Shown: positions 39,178 to 48,352 of the stretch, piece after piece
How positions within the stretch are numbered: position 1 is the first letter of the stretch
How the letters are laid out: each line of letters begins with the position of its first letter
Assembly: GCF_028369105.1 (NCBI RefSeq)
Contig: NZ_JAQNDO010000001.1
Span: 10,386,501-10,450,500, forward strand
DNA: 64,000 nucleotides
Direction: 5' to 3'
Source: Polyangium mundeleinium
GTDB lineage: Bacteria > Myxococcota_A > Polyangia > Polyangiales > Polyangiaceae
The notes under the pieces: model-generated
What the model saw: only the letters and a program-made list of their open reading frames with translations
Databases searched by the model: none
What the model was told of the DNA's origin: nothing
Position numbers and translations under genes: made by a program

Positions 39178-39702
39178 ATGAGCAGCGAAGTGCAAGAGAG
39201 GCTCGAGGCCGCCCGGAAGGCAGCGGAGGCCGAGGTCGAGCGTCTGAAGGCGGAACACGACAAACTCGCGGAAAAGATCGCGATCCTCGGCGACGACTCA
39301 CCAGATCGCCGATCCGAGCTCCGCCGCCGCAGGGCGATGGTCGTCGACGCGCGCGAGGCCCTGAAGGACACGGAGGCCGCGCTCCGGTTGTTCGAAAAAA
39401 CCGGCAAGGAGCACGCGATCGTCGCGGAGGGGACGCGTGTCTTCGGCTCGATCGCCGTCCGCGTTCCGCCGGGCACTTCGCACGAGGCGCGTGGTCGCGC
39501 GATCGACGAAGAGCTCGCGGGATCCCTCGGCGACGTCGCGGCCGAGCTCGGCGTCGTCCTCGCGGCCGCGCCTTCGCGTTACACCCGCGAGCGCCCCGGC
39601 CGCGACGCCGAGGGCCGCACGGTGCTCGACGTCTACGGCCGCGTCGAGGGCGACACGCTCGTGCCCGCGATCAGCAGCGCATCGCGCAACCTCCGCACCT
39701 GA
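39178..39702 (+). CDS. Coiled-coil protein (174 aa)
   Basis: A 174-residue soluble protein. The N-terminal 75 residues are a coiled coil ('VQERLEAARKAAEAEVERLK'). The C-terminal part is alpha/beta ('FGSIAVRVPPGTSHEARGRA', 'TVLDVYGRVEGDTLVPAI'). ATG 39178 is chosen; the longer open frame upstream is antisense-type noise through the UbiB gene. Not recognised. It is convergent with the M48 peptidase, three bases between the stops. Confidence 0.7.
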   Translation: MSSEVQERLEAARKAAEAEVERLKAEHDKLAEKIAILGDDSPDRRSELRRRRAMVVDAREALKDTEAALRLFEKTGKEHAIVAEGTRVFGSIAVRVPPGTSHEARGRAIDEELAGSLGDVAAELGVVLAAAPSRYTRERPGRDAEGRTVLDVYGRVEGDTLVPAISSASRNLRT

Positions 39703-39705
39703 CGG

Positions 39706-40515
39706 CTATTTTCCGCCCTGCATCCGCTCGCGGATCGCCTTCGCGCGCGCCGCGCTGTCCGGGTGTGTCGAGAGCAGCTCCGGCACGGGCGCGGATTCGA
39801 GGCTCTCGAGGAACCGCGCCAGGCCCTCGGGGCTCTTCTTGCTGCGCGCGAGCAGATCCACCCCGAACGCGTCGGCCTCTTCCTCCATCGAGCGGCTGTA
39901 GCTCAGCGTATCGAGCTGCGAGGCGCCAGCGATCACCGTGGCCGTGATGTCGTTCAGGTCGCCCACGACGAACGCGATCGTCAGCCCGAACAGCGCGTTC
40001 CGCACGAGCGATCGCACGCCGTGTCGCTTCACCGCGTGCCCGATCTCGTGCGCGAGCACGCCGCGCAGCTCCTCGTCATCGTCCTTCGATCGATCAAGCA
40101 GCCCCGTCAGCACGAAGACCTCGCCGCCGGGGAGCGCAAACGCGTTCACCTGATCGTCCTTCAGCACCGTGATCCGCGGCGCTACGAGGATGCGTTTTTC
40201 ATCGTCCGTGAGGTCCGATCGCAGCTCCTCGAAGATCCGATCGACCCGCGCCTTTTGGTCCTCGGTCGGCGCGCCGGAGAGCCCGTGTTGCGCGCGCATC
40301 GCTTCGCCGGCGGTCTTTCCGATCGCCGCGTCGGCGTCGGGCGGGATCACCGCGATGATGGCCGTCGACGCGCATCCGGCGCATCCGCGCGCGGCGAAGA
40401 TCAGCCCCACGATGGCGAGAAGCAGGATCCCGAGCTCAGCGACCAGGCGCTTGGGGCTGTGCCCGAATCCCGTACCGGACGCACCTTGCCCACTTCCCGC
40501 TTCCGCTCCCGACAT
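39706..40515 (-). CDS. M48-family membrane metallopeptidase
   Basis: A 269-residue protein with one N-terminal membrane helix (about 22-42) and a zinc-protease domain. The HExxH motif is HEIGH at 156-160 ('LRGVLAHEIGHAVKRHGVRS'), and the third ligand Glu is in 'RSMEEEADAFGVDLLAR'. A PDZ domain is absent. It is probably anchored in the inner membrane with the catalytic domain in the periplasm, like BepA or LoiP, and may degrade misfolded envelope proteins. Divergent from the AIM24 genes, 109 bases apart. Confidence 0.92.
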   Translation of the reverse strand: MSGAEAGSGQGASGTGFGHSPKRLVAELGILLLAIVGLIFAARGCAGCASTAIIAVIPPDADAAIGKTAGEAMRAQHGLSGAPTEDQKARVDRIFEELRSDLTDDEKRILVAPRITVLKDDQVNAFALPGGEVFVLTGLLDRSKDDDEELRGVLAHEIGHAVKRHGVRSLVRNALFGLTIAFVVGDLNDITATVIAGASQLDTLSYSRSMEEEADAFGVDLLARSKKSPEGLARFLESLESAPVPELLSTHPDSAARAKAIRERMQGGK

Positions 40516-40624
40516 GTCTCCGTTATACCCTGCCCGCCTCTCGGCCGCCCGTGGGGGGAGCGCGTCGAAACGCACGCCGTCCCGGCCGAAAGACCTCCTC
40601 CCGAACGAATGGGGAAGGATTCGG

Positions 40625-41320
40625 ATGCAACACATCGTCAAGTACGAGCCGACGTTCTCGATGCTCCAGGTGAGCCTCGCTCCGGGCGAGACGATCATCG
40701 CGGAGGCTGGGTCCATGGTCGCCCGCTCGAGCAGCCTCACGATGGAGGTCAAGCTCAATGCGGGGAAAAACGCCGGTTTCTTCGGCAAGATGAAGGCGTT
40801 CTTCATCGCGATCATCCGCAAGATCGTTGGTGGTGAAACCTTCTTCGTGAACCACTTCTCCAGCCCGCAAGGCGGCTGGGTGTGGCTCGCGCCCTCGCTC
40901 TCGGGCGGCATCAGGCCGATCCAGCTCGCCGGCAACTCCATGATCTTCAGCGCGGGTGCGTTCCTCGCGAGCGCGGGCGACATCGACCTGAAGATGCGCT
41001 GGGGCGGCCTGCGCGCGCTGCTCGCGAAGGAGGGCGCGTTCTTCATCGAGGCCTCCGGCAACGGGCAGGTCTTCGTGACGAGCTACGGCGCGATCGACGA
41101 GATCGACTGCAACGGCAGCTACATCGTCGACAACGGCCACATCGTGGGCTTCGACTCGTCGTTGAACTTCAAGATCCGCAGCGGCGGCGGCGGCCTCCTC
41201 GGCTTCATGGCCTCGGGCGAGGGCATCGTTTGCGAGTTCCAGGGCCAGGGCAAGATCCTCATCCAGTCGCGCAACACGAGCGCGCTCGTCGACTGGCTCA
41301 CGCCGATGCTGCCGCCGTGA
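40625..41320 (+). CDS. AIM24/TIGR00266-family protein 1
   Basis: A 231-residue protein of the AIM24 family: 'LQVSLAPGETIIAEAGSMVA', 'LSGGIRPIQLAGNSMIFSAG', 'GSYIVDNGHIVGFDSSLNF', 'GEGIVCEFQGQGKILIQSRN'. The fold is a beta-sandwich repeated within the protein. ATG 40625 starts the family core; the longer frame to 40169 is shadow. It is the first of three paralogous tandem genes on this strand, with gaps of 34 and 13 bases. Family role in bacteria unknown; the yeast homologue is mitochondrial and needed for inner-membrane organisation. Confidence 0.85.
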   Translation: MQHIVKYEPTFSMLQVSLAPGETIIAEAGSMVARSSSLTMEVKLNAGKNAGFFGKMKAFFIAIIRKIVGGETFFVNHFSSPQGGWVWLAPSLSGGIRPIQLAGNSMIFSAGAFLASAGDIDLKMRWGGLRALLAKEGAFFIEASGNGQVFVTSYGAIDEIDCNGSYIVDNGHIVGFDSSLNFKIRSGGGGLLGFMASGEGIVCEFQGQGKILIQSRNTSALVDWLTPMLPP

Positions 41321-41354
41321 GGCGATGGGCAACCGGAGATAAGGACGAACAGCG

Positions 41355-42023
41355 ATGCAAGTGAATCTTCTTTACCGCCCGTCGCAGTCGCTCGCGCAGT
41401 GCTGGCTGCAAAACGGCGAGTCCGTGGTCGCCGAGAGCGGGGCGATGGTCGGCATGTCGACCAACGTCCAGATGCAGACGCAGTCCGGCGGCTTCATGAA
41501 GGGCCTCAAGCGGCTCTTCGGCGGCGAGTCGTTCTTCCGCAACACCTTCACCGCGCAAGGCGGCCAGGGCGAGGTCCTCTTCGCCACGCCGCTCTGCGGG
41601 GACATGGCGGTGCTCGAAGCTGGACACAAGCAGTGGTGCATCCAGAACAGCGCCTACGTCGCTTCGAGCCCCTCGGTCGACGTGAAGACGAAGACCGGCG
41701 GCTTCAAGGGCATGTTCTCGGGCGCGGGCCTCTTCCTGCTCGAAACGCAGGGGATGGGCCAGGTCGTCATCGGCACGTTCGGCGCGCTCGAACAGGTGCA
41801 GGTCGACGGCAGCATGGTGATCGACACGGGACACCTCGCCGCGTGGGAGTCGACGCTCACGTACAAGGTCGGCAAGAGCGGATCCGGCTGGATCGCCTCG
41901 TTCCTCTCGGGCGAGGGCCTCGTTTGCCACTTCGAGGGGCAGGGCACCGTGTACCTGCAGTCCCGCAACGCCGCCGAGTACGGCTCGACGATCGGCGCTC
42001 TCTTGCCACCGCGCGAGCAGTGA
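41355..42023 (+). CDS. AIM24/TIGR00266-family protein 2
   Basis: A 222-residue paralogue of its neighbours: 'LQNGESVVAESGAMVGMSTN', 'FKGMFSGAGLFLLETQGMGQ', 'SMVIDTGHLAAWESTLTYKV', 'LVCHFEGQGTVYLQSRN'. The 'FGGESFF.NTFTA' motif is shared with the third copy ('LGGESLFQNTFTATAPG'). No signal peptide or membrane helix, so it is probably cytosolic or membrane-attached by surface contact. It is in one operon with proteins 1 and 3. Confidence 0.85.
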   Translation: MQVNLLYRPSQSLAQCWLQNGESVVAESGAMVGMSTNVQMQTQSGGFMKGLKRLFGGESFFRNTFTAQGGQGEVLFATPLCGDMAVLEAGHKQWCIQNSAYVASSPSVDVKTKTGGFKGMFSGAGLFLLETQGMGQVVIGTFGALEQVQVDGSMVIDTGHLAAWESTLTYKVGKSGSGWIASFLSGEGLVCHFEGQGTVYLQSRNAAEYGSTIGALLPPREQ

Positions 42024-42036
42024 AGAGGTCTTAACC

Positions 42037-42729
42037 GTGCGACACGAGATCCGTCACAACCCCGACTTCGGCCTGGTCCAGGTCTACTTCGACCAACCCG
42101 GCGAGCAGATCATCACCGAGAGCGGCGCGATGGTCGCGCGCGACACGGGCATCGAGATGAAGACGAGCTTGCAGGGCGGCATCGGCGGCGCCCTCAAGCG
42201 CAAGCTGCTCGGCGGCGAGAGCCTCTTCCAGAACACGTTCACGGCGACGGCGCCGGGGCAGAGCATGTGGTTCGCGCCCGCGCCCGAAGGCGCGATCGTG
42301 TGCATCACGATGCAGCCGGGCATGGAGCTCTTCCTGCAATCCGGCGCCTACCTCGCTTCCACGCCGGGCGTCACGCTCGACACGAAGTGGCAAGGCGCGA
42401 AGGGCTTCTTCTCGGGCGGCCTCTTCCTCATCCGCGCGTACGGCCAGGGCTACCTCTGGTTCAACTGCTACGGCGGCGCGCACGTGCTCGACATCGGCCA
42501 GCAGTACTACGGCTACATCTGCGACAACACGCACATGGTCGCGTTCACGCAAGGCCTGCAGTACAACATCAGCAAGGTCGGCGGCTTGAAGAGCCTCTTC
42601 CTCGGCGGGGAAGGCCTCGTGTGCAACTTCCAGGGTCAGGGCCGCCTCTGGCTCCAGACGAGGAACCCGAGCTCGCTCGCGTCCTTCCTCCACCCGTTCC
42701 GCCCGGTCAAAGCCAAATCTTCGGGTTGA
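42037..42729 (+). CDS. AIM24/TIGR00266-family protein 3
   Basis: A 230-residue paralogue starting at GTG 42037, with AGAGG ten bases ahead. Core motifs: 'FDQPGEQIITESGAMVARDT', 'GAKGFFSGGLFLIRAYGQGY', 'YYGYICDNTHMVAFTQGLQY', 'GLVCNFQGQGRLWLQTRNPS'. It is closer in pattern to copy 2 than to copy 1. The three could form a hetero-oligomer, as three distinct, conserved copies in a row are retained. No further gene is found in the 154 bases before the FHA gene. Confidence 0.85.
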   Translation: MRHEIRHNPDFGLVQVYFDQPGEQIITESGAMVARDTGIEMKTSLQGGIGGALKRKLLGGESLFQNTFTATAPGQSMWFAPAPEGAIVCITMQPGMELFLQSGAYLASTPGVTLDTKWQGAKGFFSGGLFLIRAYGQGYLWFNCYGGAHVLDIGQQYYGYICDNTHMVAFTQGLQYNISKVGGLKSLFLGGEGLVCNFQGQGRLWLQTRNPSSLASFLHPFRPVKAKSSG

Positions 42730-42883
42730 ACGTGAGCGCGACGAGGCCCGAAGTCGCGTTGGTCTCGTCGCGCACCTCGCAGCAGTTCCCCTCACCCCCG
42801 TCCACAAACGAGCATTGCGTTCGGCGGGGATCCATCGGTAAAGTACCTCTATCCGTCGAGCCACGCCTCGCGGCAACCCGTCT

Positions 42884-44398
42884 ATGTGGAAGCTAACGAT
42901 CGAGGACGACGAGGGGAAACAGACCGTACTCCCTCTCGCCCACGACGAGTACGGGCTCGGACGCGGCGAAGGTAACTCGATTCGCCTGACCGACCGCAAC
43001 GTCTCGCGTAAACACGCGCAGCTCAAGCGGAACGGCCAGGGATGGTCGATCTCCGATCCATCGAGCTACAACGGGACCTTCGTCAACGGCGTCCGTGTCG
43101 TCGGGGATCAGGCGATCAACGGCGGCGACGTCATCCAGCTCGGCGACTACCGCATCGAGCTGGTCGACGAGTCGAAGGTGGTGCCTGCACCGGACGCGAC
43201 GGCGCAACAAGGCGCGCTCGCGCAGGTGCCGGTCCATCAAAGGCCGAACCGCCTCGTCGTGGTCGTCGGGCCAAACCCCGGTGCCGAGTATCCGCTCGAT
43301 CGCGAGCACTTCACGATCGGCCGCGCCGAAGAGGCGACGATCTCGATCAACCACAGCTCCGTCAGCCGCCTGCACGCCGAGCTCATCGCGCTCGGCAACG
43401 GCCGCTACGAGATCATCGACAAGGGCAGCGCGAACGGCATCCGCATCAACGGCGTGGAGCTGAAGCGCGGCATCCTCGAAGCGGGCGACGCGCTCGAGCT
43501 CGGCGACGTGCGCCTGCGGTTCGTCGGCGCAGGCAAGATCTTCCGCGCGGGCATGGGCCTCGGCGTCGACGGCCAGGCCATGCGGCCGATGGGCTCGTTC
43601 GACAACGTCGCGACGAGCGTGGGCACGCCCGCGCCGCCGCCGCGTGGCCCGAGCCTCGGCAAGCTCATCGGCATCGGCGCGGTGGTGGGCCTCGTGGTGA
43701 TCGGCGTGATCATCGGGATGACCCGAAACCCGACCACGACCACGACGAACACCGTCGAAACACCGGAGATGAGCGCCTTCGAGGCGCAGGTCCTGAAGGA
43801 AGCCCAGGAGCTCGTCGACGCGAAGGACTTCGATCGCGCGCACACGAAGCTCCAGGCCATCAACGACAACTCGCCCGTCCGCGAGAGCCAGCCCTTCAAG
43901 GACATCGAGTCGAAATGGGCCGACTGGATGTTCAGCAAGGCCGATCAGCTCGAAGACGTGGCCGAGAAGAAGCGCATCTTGCAGCAGATCGCCTCCACGC
44001 CGAGCGTGAGCGCGGACCAGCGCAAGAAGGCCGCCGATCTGCTCCACGCCCTCGCCGGGCCCGAGCCGACGTCGCCCACGCCGAACAACGGCGGCGGCTC
44101 GTACGTCCCGCCAAACCCGGGCGGCGGGAGTTTCAACAACGGGAGCACGGGCGGCGCCACAGGCGGCGCCACGCCGGCAAAGTCGGCGGAGCCGACGGCG
44201 ACGACGACGACGACCGCGCCGCCGCCCCCTGGACAGTTCGACGAGGCCGCGATCCGCAAGGGCCTCGAGCCGAGGGTCTGGTCCGGCAAGGCGAGCGAAG
44301 CGGACATCAAGATGCTCATCGCGATCTGCAGGCATCAGCGCGACACGGCCTGCAAGGACCGCGCAATCGCGATGCTCAAGCAAAAGCAGGGCGGCTGA
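42884..44398 (+). CDS. Double FHA-domain membrane protein
   Basis: A 504-residue protein. Two FHA phosphothreonine-binding domains: the first at about 20-95 ('YGLGRGEGNSIRLTDRNVSR', 'KHAQL', 'YNGTFVNG'), the second at about 138-215 ('FTIGRAEEATISINHSSVSR', 'LHAEL', 'SANGIRING'). The conserved Gly-Arg, Ser-x-x-His and Asn-Gly signature is complete in both. A membrane helix follows (about 258-280), then TPR-like helices and a Pro/Gly/Thr-rich linker. It probably docks phosphorylated proteins of Ser/Thr kinases in the cytosol; the membrane part suggests a signalling scaffold. Confidence 0.88.
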   Translation: MWKLTIEDDEGKQTVLPLAHDEYGLGRGEGNSIRLTDRNVSRKHAQLKRNGQGWSISDPSSYNGTFVNGVRVVGDQAINGGDVIQLGDYRIELVDESKVVPAPDATAQQGALAQVPVHQRPNRLVVVVGPNPGAEYPLDREHFTIGRAEEATISINHSSVSRLHAELIALGNGRYEIIDKGSANGIRINGVELKRGILEAGDALELGDVRLRFVGAGKIFRAGMGLGVDGQAMRPMGSFDNVATSVGTPAPPPRGPSLGKLIGIGAVVGLVVIGVIIGMTRNPTTTTTNTVETPEMSAFEAQVLKEAQELVDAKDFDRAHTKLQAINDNSPVRESQPFKDIESKWADWMFSKADQLEDVAEKKRILQQIASTPSVSADQRKKAADLLHALAGPEPTSPTPNNGGGSYVPPNPGGGSFNNGSTGGATGGATPAKSAEPTATTTTTAPPPPGQFDEAAIRKGLEPRVWSGKASEADIKMLIAICRHQRDTACKDRAIAMLKQKQGG

Positions 44399-44408
44399 GC
44401 GCGCGCCG

Positions 44409-46106
44409 ATGACCGGTCGTCGTCGGCGCCGCGCGGCGGCCGCCGCCCCGCGCGCACAAGCCAAGAAATCCCCCGCAAAGGCCCAAGCCCCCGAGGCGGC
44501 GCCAAAGGCGGCCCCCGTGCCGCAGGAAGCGCCGCATACGGCGTCGCAGGCCAAGGACGCGCCGCAGGCCAAGGACGCGCCCCGCGTCGCGCCTGCGCCC
44601 ACGGAGGCGGCAGCGCGGCCCACAGCGACGCCCGACGAACCCGAAGTGCCGCGCGTGAATGGTCTGCACTCGCAGGCCGTGATCGCGATCGTCACGCTCG
44701 CCGCGCTCGTCGCCGTGCCCTACCTCGCCCCGTCGCTCGCGCGCCTGCGCCTGCTCACGCCGCTGCCCGAAGGCGAAGGCCTCGTCGCGGTATCGCCCAC
44801 GCCCGAGCCCGCGGCCTCCGTCGGCGAGACGGCGCTCGCGATGGAGACGACGGAGCAGGCCGAGTTGCGCCAGCCCGAGGAGGTCGCGCTCCCGCCCGCC
44901 GCAGCCGAGATCGTGCCCGCGGCGAGCACCACCGAGACGGGCAAACCCCCGCGATCGATCGAGGATCCCTCGGGCCACGCGCTCGACGCGTTTTACGGCC
45001 GCCTCGCCGCCGTCGAGCGCAAGGAACCGAAGGCGATCGCGCGCGTCACCTACTTCGGCGACTCGATCGTGGCGAGCGACTTCGTCACGGCGACGCTGCG
45101 CCGCAAGCTCCAGCGCCGCTTCGGCGACGCGGGCCATGGCTTCATGCTCATGGCGAACGCCTGGCCCGGCTACTTCCACAACGACGTCGTGCGCTTCGCG
45201 GCGCCGGGCTGGCAGGTCAGCCGCGTCGTCGGCCCCTACGCGAAAGACGGCTTCTATGGCCTCGGCGGCGTCTCGTTCCGCGCACAAGGCAAGGGCGCTT
45301 TCTCGCGCTTCGCGACCACGAAGACCGGCACCTTCGGACGCGCCGTCTCGCGCTTCGCCGTGAGCTACCTCGAACATGCCGACGGCGCTCCGATGAGCGT
45401 GAGCATCGACGGCGCCCCGCGGGAAACCATCGACACGCGCGCCGACGCCTCGGCCTCACGGCAGCGCGTCTACGAGGTCCCCGATGGCCCGCACGAGCTC
45501 GAAGTGCGCGCCGAGGGCCCGGGTGTTCGCGCGTTCGGCGTGACCATGGAGCGCGACGTGCCCGGCGTCGTGCTCGACGCAATCGGCATCCAGGGCTGCC
45601 GCATCCGCTTCCTCGACAAGAGCGACGACGCGCATTTCGCCGAGCAGCTCCAGACGCGAGATCCCGCGCTCACCGTCTTCCAGTACGGCATGAACGAGAG
45701 CGAAGACGGCGAGCTCTTCCCGCTCGATCAGTACGCGTCCACGATGAAGGCCGTGCTCGTGCAGGCGCGCGCGGCGCTGCCTCAGGGCTCGTGTTTGCTC
45801 ATCGGGCCGATGGATCGCGCCGACAAGAAAGGTACGGGCTACACGAGCCGCCCTGTCGTGCCGAAGCTCGCAGCGATCCAGCGCAAGGTCGCGGCAGAGG
45901 TCGGCTGCGGGTACTGGGACACGCTGAGCGCGATGGGCGGGCTCGGATCGATGGGCGTGTGGGTGCAGCGCGGCCTCGGCGGGGCCGATCTCGCGCACCC
46001 GTCGAGCGCCGGCGCCGAGGTGCTCGGCGGCTGGATCTACCTCGCGTTGATGGAGGGCTACGAGGCCTTCCTCGCGCGGGGCGGCGGGCGCGCCGCGCCT
46101 CGCTGA
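44409..46106 (+). CDS. Membrane-anchored SGNH/GDSL-type hydrolase
   Basis: A 565-residue protein. A basic, Ala/Pro-rich N-terminus (1-80) and one membrane helix (about 90-110) precede a Pro/Glu linker and the catalytic domain (about 190-555). The nucleophile block is 'VTYFGDSIVASDFV' (about 213), the Gly/Asn block is 'VFQYGMNESEDGELF', and the catalytic Asp/His block is 'GADLAHPSSAGAEVLGG' (about 523). This fits the SGNH hydrolases that act on peptidoglycan or polysaccharide O-acetyl groups. It follows the FHA gene by ten bases. Substrate unknown. Confidence 0.8.
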   Translation: MTGRRRRRAAAAAPRAQAKKSPAKAQAPEAAPKAAPVPQEAPHTASQAKDAPQAKDAPRVAPAPTEAAARPTATPDEPEVPRVNGLHSQAVIAIVTLAALVAVPYLAPSLARLRLLTPLPEGEGLVAVSPTPEPAASVGETALAMETTEQAELRQPEEVALPPAAAEIVPAASTTETGKPPRSIEDPSGHALDAFYGRLAAVERKEPKAIARVTYFGDSIVASDFVTATLRRKLQRRFGDAGHGFMLMANAWPGYFHNDVVRFAAPGWQVSRVVGPYAKDGFYGLGGVSFRAQGKGAFSRFATTKTGTFGRAVSRFAVSYLEHADGAPMSVSIDGAPRETIDTRADASASRQRVYEVPDGPHELEVRAEGPGVRAFGVTMERDVPGVVLDAIGIQGCRIRFLDKSDDAHFAEQLQTRDPALTVFQYGMNESEDGELFPLDQYASTMKAVLVQARAALPQGSCLLIGPMDRADKKGTGYTSRPVVPKLAAIQRKVAAEVGCGYWDTLSAMGGLGSMGVWVQRGLGGADLAHPSSAGAEVLGGWIYLALMEGYEAFLARGGGRAAPR

Positions 46107-46111
46107 TCGAG

Positions 46112-46621
46112 CTACCGCGCGCTGCTCGGCCCGGACGCCGGGAACGCGCCGGAGCCGCCACGCGGCGGATCGAGCCACTTGATGCAGACGACGCGCAAGC
46201 CGCGGCCCGGCGCGTTCTCCATCTCGACGTGGCTCATCATGCGCGCCACGGCGCCGAGCCCGACGCCGAGCCCCTGCCCGCTGCGCCGCTGCGTGCCCGG
46301 CTCGAGCCTTCGCCCTTCGGAAAAACCGTCCTCGAACACGCTCGCGGGGTCGTCGATGCCGGGACCCGCGTCCTCGACGACGATGCGTATTCCGAGGCGC
46401 GGCTCGGTCACGGTCGAGAGCGCGAGCGTGCCCCGCCCGGCGAACTTCGCGACGTTCGAGATGAGCTCGGCGATGCAGATCGCGACCTCGCCCTGGGCCT
46501 TGGCGTCGAAGCCGATCACGGAGGCGTAGCGGCGGCCCTCTGCGGCGCACCAGAAGCGGTCGTGCTCGTTGCCGATTTCGAACGAGAGCGGCTCGGGCAC
46601 GAGCGAGGGCAGCTTCGACAT
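46112..46621 (-). CDS. RsbT/RsbW-type ATPase, second copy
   Basis: A 169-residue GHKL ATPase without membrane helix: N box 'EVAICIAELISNVAKFAG', G1 'VEDAGPGIDDPASVFEDGFS', G2-like 'GQGLGVGLGAVARMM'. The pattern matches serine kinases of the RsbT/RsbW class. Its start overlaps the RsbX stop (TGATG), and it is the last of five genes in the stressosome operon. It may act on the same STAS proteins as RsbT or on another partner. Confidence 0.85.
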   Translation of the reverse strand: MSKLPSLVPEPLSFEIGNEHDRFWCAAEGRRYASVIGFDAKAQGEVAICIAELISNVAKFAGRGTLALSTVTEPRLGIRIVVEDAGPGIDDPASVFEDGFSEGRRLEPGTQRRSGQGLGVGLGAVARMMSHVEMENAPGRGLRVVCIKWLDPPRGGSGAFPASGPSSAR

Positions 46622-47190
46622 CAGCGGTCCAGGTAACGCACGACCACGCATGTCGCGTCGTCGTGCGATTTTCGATAGCCCTCGAGGACCGAGCGGGCGA
46701 TCACCGTGGCGCTCTGGTGCTTGACCTGATCGATGTCGAAGCTGCCGGAAATTCCGTCCGTGTAGAGCGCGAACATGTCGCCGTGCACGAGGCCGTAGCG
46801 GAAGATCCGCACGTGGCGAATGCCGCGGCCGAGCACGCCGCGCGCGGGCAGCGGCTGGATCTTCTCCTTGCTCCACGAGCGGAGCGCGACGTTGCCGACG
46901 CCTGCGACGTCGAGCGTCGCGGTCTGCGCATCGACGCGCGCGAGCATCACGGCGGCGCCGCGCGTGCTGGCCACGGCCCTGTCGGCGCCGCGCAGGAGCA
47001 TCTCGAGCGGCTCGTCGACGTGCTCTTCGACGAACTTGCAGAGCGTCGAGGCGGCGAGCGCCGCGTGGGGGCCGTGGCCGAGGCCGTCGGCGACGAGGAT
47101 GAGCGTACGGGGCTTGCGCTCCAGAATGAGGTGTGCGTCGCCGCAGACGGTTTCCCCATCTGCGGGGCGCTCTGCCGTGCCGATGTCCAC
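46621..47190 (-). CDS. RsbX-like PP2C/SpoIIE phosphatase
   Basis: A 189-residue protein starting at GTG 47190. It is a SpoIIE-type PP2C domain: 'LILVADGLGHGPHAALAAST' (metal-binding Asp-Gly), 'LDVAGVGNVALR', 'GDMFALYTDGISGSFD' and 'HDDATCVVVRYLD' with the last Asp. It has no sensor domain, as expected for RsbX, which removes phosphates from RsbS/RsbR and resets the stressosome. Three bases separate it from the RsbT stop. Confidence 0.85.
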   Translation of the reverse strand: MDIGTAERPADGETVCGDAHLILERKPRTLILVADGLGHGPHAALAASTLCKFVEEHVDEPLEMLLRGADRAVASTRGAAVMLARVDAQTATLDVAGVGNVALRSWSKEKIQPLPARGVLGRGIRHVRIFRYGLVHGDMFALYTDGISGSFDIDQVKHQSATVIARSVLEGYRKSHDDATCVVVRYLDR

Positions 47191-47193
47191 GGG

Positions 47194-47877
47194 CTACTCG
47201 GCGTACTTTCGGATGCGGACCGTGGTGCCGAGGCCGGGGTGCGTGTCGAGTTCGAACTCGTCGACGAGCCGCTTGGTGCCGCGGAGGCCGGCGCCCATCC
47301 CCCACTTCGAGCGATAAGCGCCGCTCAGGATCAGCGCCGGGTCGGAGATGCCCGGGCCTTGATCACGAGCGACGACCTCGATCCCACGCCGTTTTCCTTC
47401 GATCCGTCGGATCCGGATTTCGCCGGTTCCGGCGTACTGGAAGATGTTGCGCGCGAGCTCGGAGACGGCCGTCGCGACCTTCGTTTGGACGACCTCGGAG
47501 AAGCCGAGCTGCTTGGCCATGTCCTTGCCGAGCGTGCGGGCACGAACGACGTCGTGCTCGGCGCGAATCGGAACGCTGATGCCATCGGGGCGCGACTCGG
47601 CCTGCTGCTGCGGGGGCTCCATGGAGGAGATCGATGGAGCGTTCTCCACGGCCACGAGCGCGAGCAGGCTCTTACAGTTCTGGAGCTTCTCCGGCTCCTG
47701 CAAGAAGATGTTCAAGCCCGGACCGAGCTGCTGGACGAGCTGCGGGATCTCGGGTCGCGCCAGCATCTCGAGCCTCACGTTCGCTCGTCTCGCGGCGGAC
47801 GTGAGGAGCGAGCGACTCGTCGGCTCCGAGAGGTACCGCCGCAAGATGGCGAGGATTTCCCCCGCGATCTCGTTCAT
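47194..47877 (-). CDS. RsbT-like serine kinase with N-terminal extension
   Basis: A 227-residue protein. The C-terminal 125 residues are a GHKL ATPase: N box 'VATAVSELARNIFQYAGTGE', G1 'ARDQGPGISDPALILSGAYR', G2 'GMGAGLRGTKRLVDEFEL', typical of RsbT. The N-terminal 100 residues ('ILAILRRYLSEPTSRSLLTS') are an extra helical domain that short RsbT lacks. ATG 47877 follows GGAGGAGGAGG. RsbT phosphorylates RsbS/RsbR and is released on stress to switch on a target. Confidence 0.85.
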   Translation of the reverse strand: MNEIAGEILAILRRYLSEPTSRSLLTSAARRANVRLEMLARPEIPQLVQQLGPGLNIFLQEPEKLQNCKSLLALVAVENAPSISSMEPPQQQAESRPDGISVPIRAEHDVVRARTLGKDMAKQLGFSEVVQTKVATAVSELARNIFQYAGTGEIRIRRIEGKRRGIEVVARDQGPGISDPALILSGAYRSKWGMGAGLRGTKRLVDEFELDTHPGLGTTVRIRKYAE

Positions 47878-47923
47878 CGATCGCGCCTCCTCCTCCACCA
47901 CCGCGTCGTCCGGAAGACGTGGG

Positions 47924-48352
47924 TCACGCCTCGCCCTCCCACTCGTCCCCTTCGCCGGCGAGGTCGTTCGGCAGCCCCTCTGGCTGGAGTGAATCGAGCA
48001 GCGCGAGGGCGCGATCGAGGTTCAGCGCGGTGCGCACGCCGGGCAGCTCCATGCCCATCTCGACCAGCGTCATCGCGACAGCGGGCCGGAGCCCGCAGAC
48101 CACGGTCTCCACGCCCATCAGCCTCGCCATGACCGCGAGGTCACGCAGGCTGCGCGTGATGTAGCTGTCGAGCACGTCGACGCCCGAGACGTCCACGACG
48201 AGCCCTCGCGCGTCCCCACGCTCGCAAGCGGCCGCGACGTCCTGCTGCAGCCGATCCACCACGGTGTCCGAAAGCGCGGTCTGGATCGATACGATCAGCT
48301 TTCCAGACAGGCGTACGATCGGGATCCGCTGCGTTTCCATCATCATGACCAT
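47924..48352 (-). CDS. RsbS-like STAS protein
   Basis: A 142-residue STAS domain: 'RIPIVRLSGKLIVSIQTALS', 'GLVVDVSGVDVLDSYITRSL', 'VETVVCGLRPAVAMTLVEMG'. The motif 'DVLDSYITRSL' is the RsbS phosphorylation site, Ser in 'DSY'. ATG 48352 has AGGAGGG five bases upstream and is preferred. It overlaps the upstream RsbR-like stop by ten bases. RsbS is the core scaffold on which RsbT is held. Confidence 0.88.
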   Translation of the reverse strand: MVMMMETQRIPIVRLSGKLIVSIQTALSDTVVDRLQQDVAAACERGDARGLVVDVSGVDVLDSYITRSLRDLAVMARLMGVETVVCGLRPAVAMTLVEMGMELPGVRTALNLDRALALLDSLQPEGLPNDLAGEGDEWEGEA

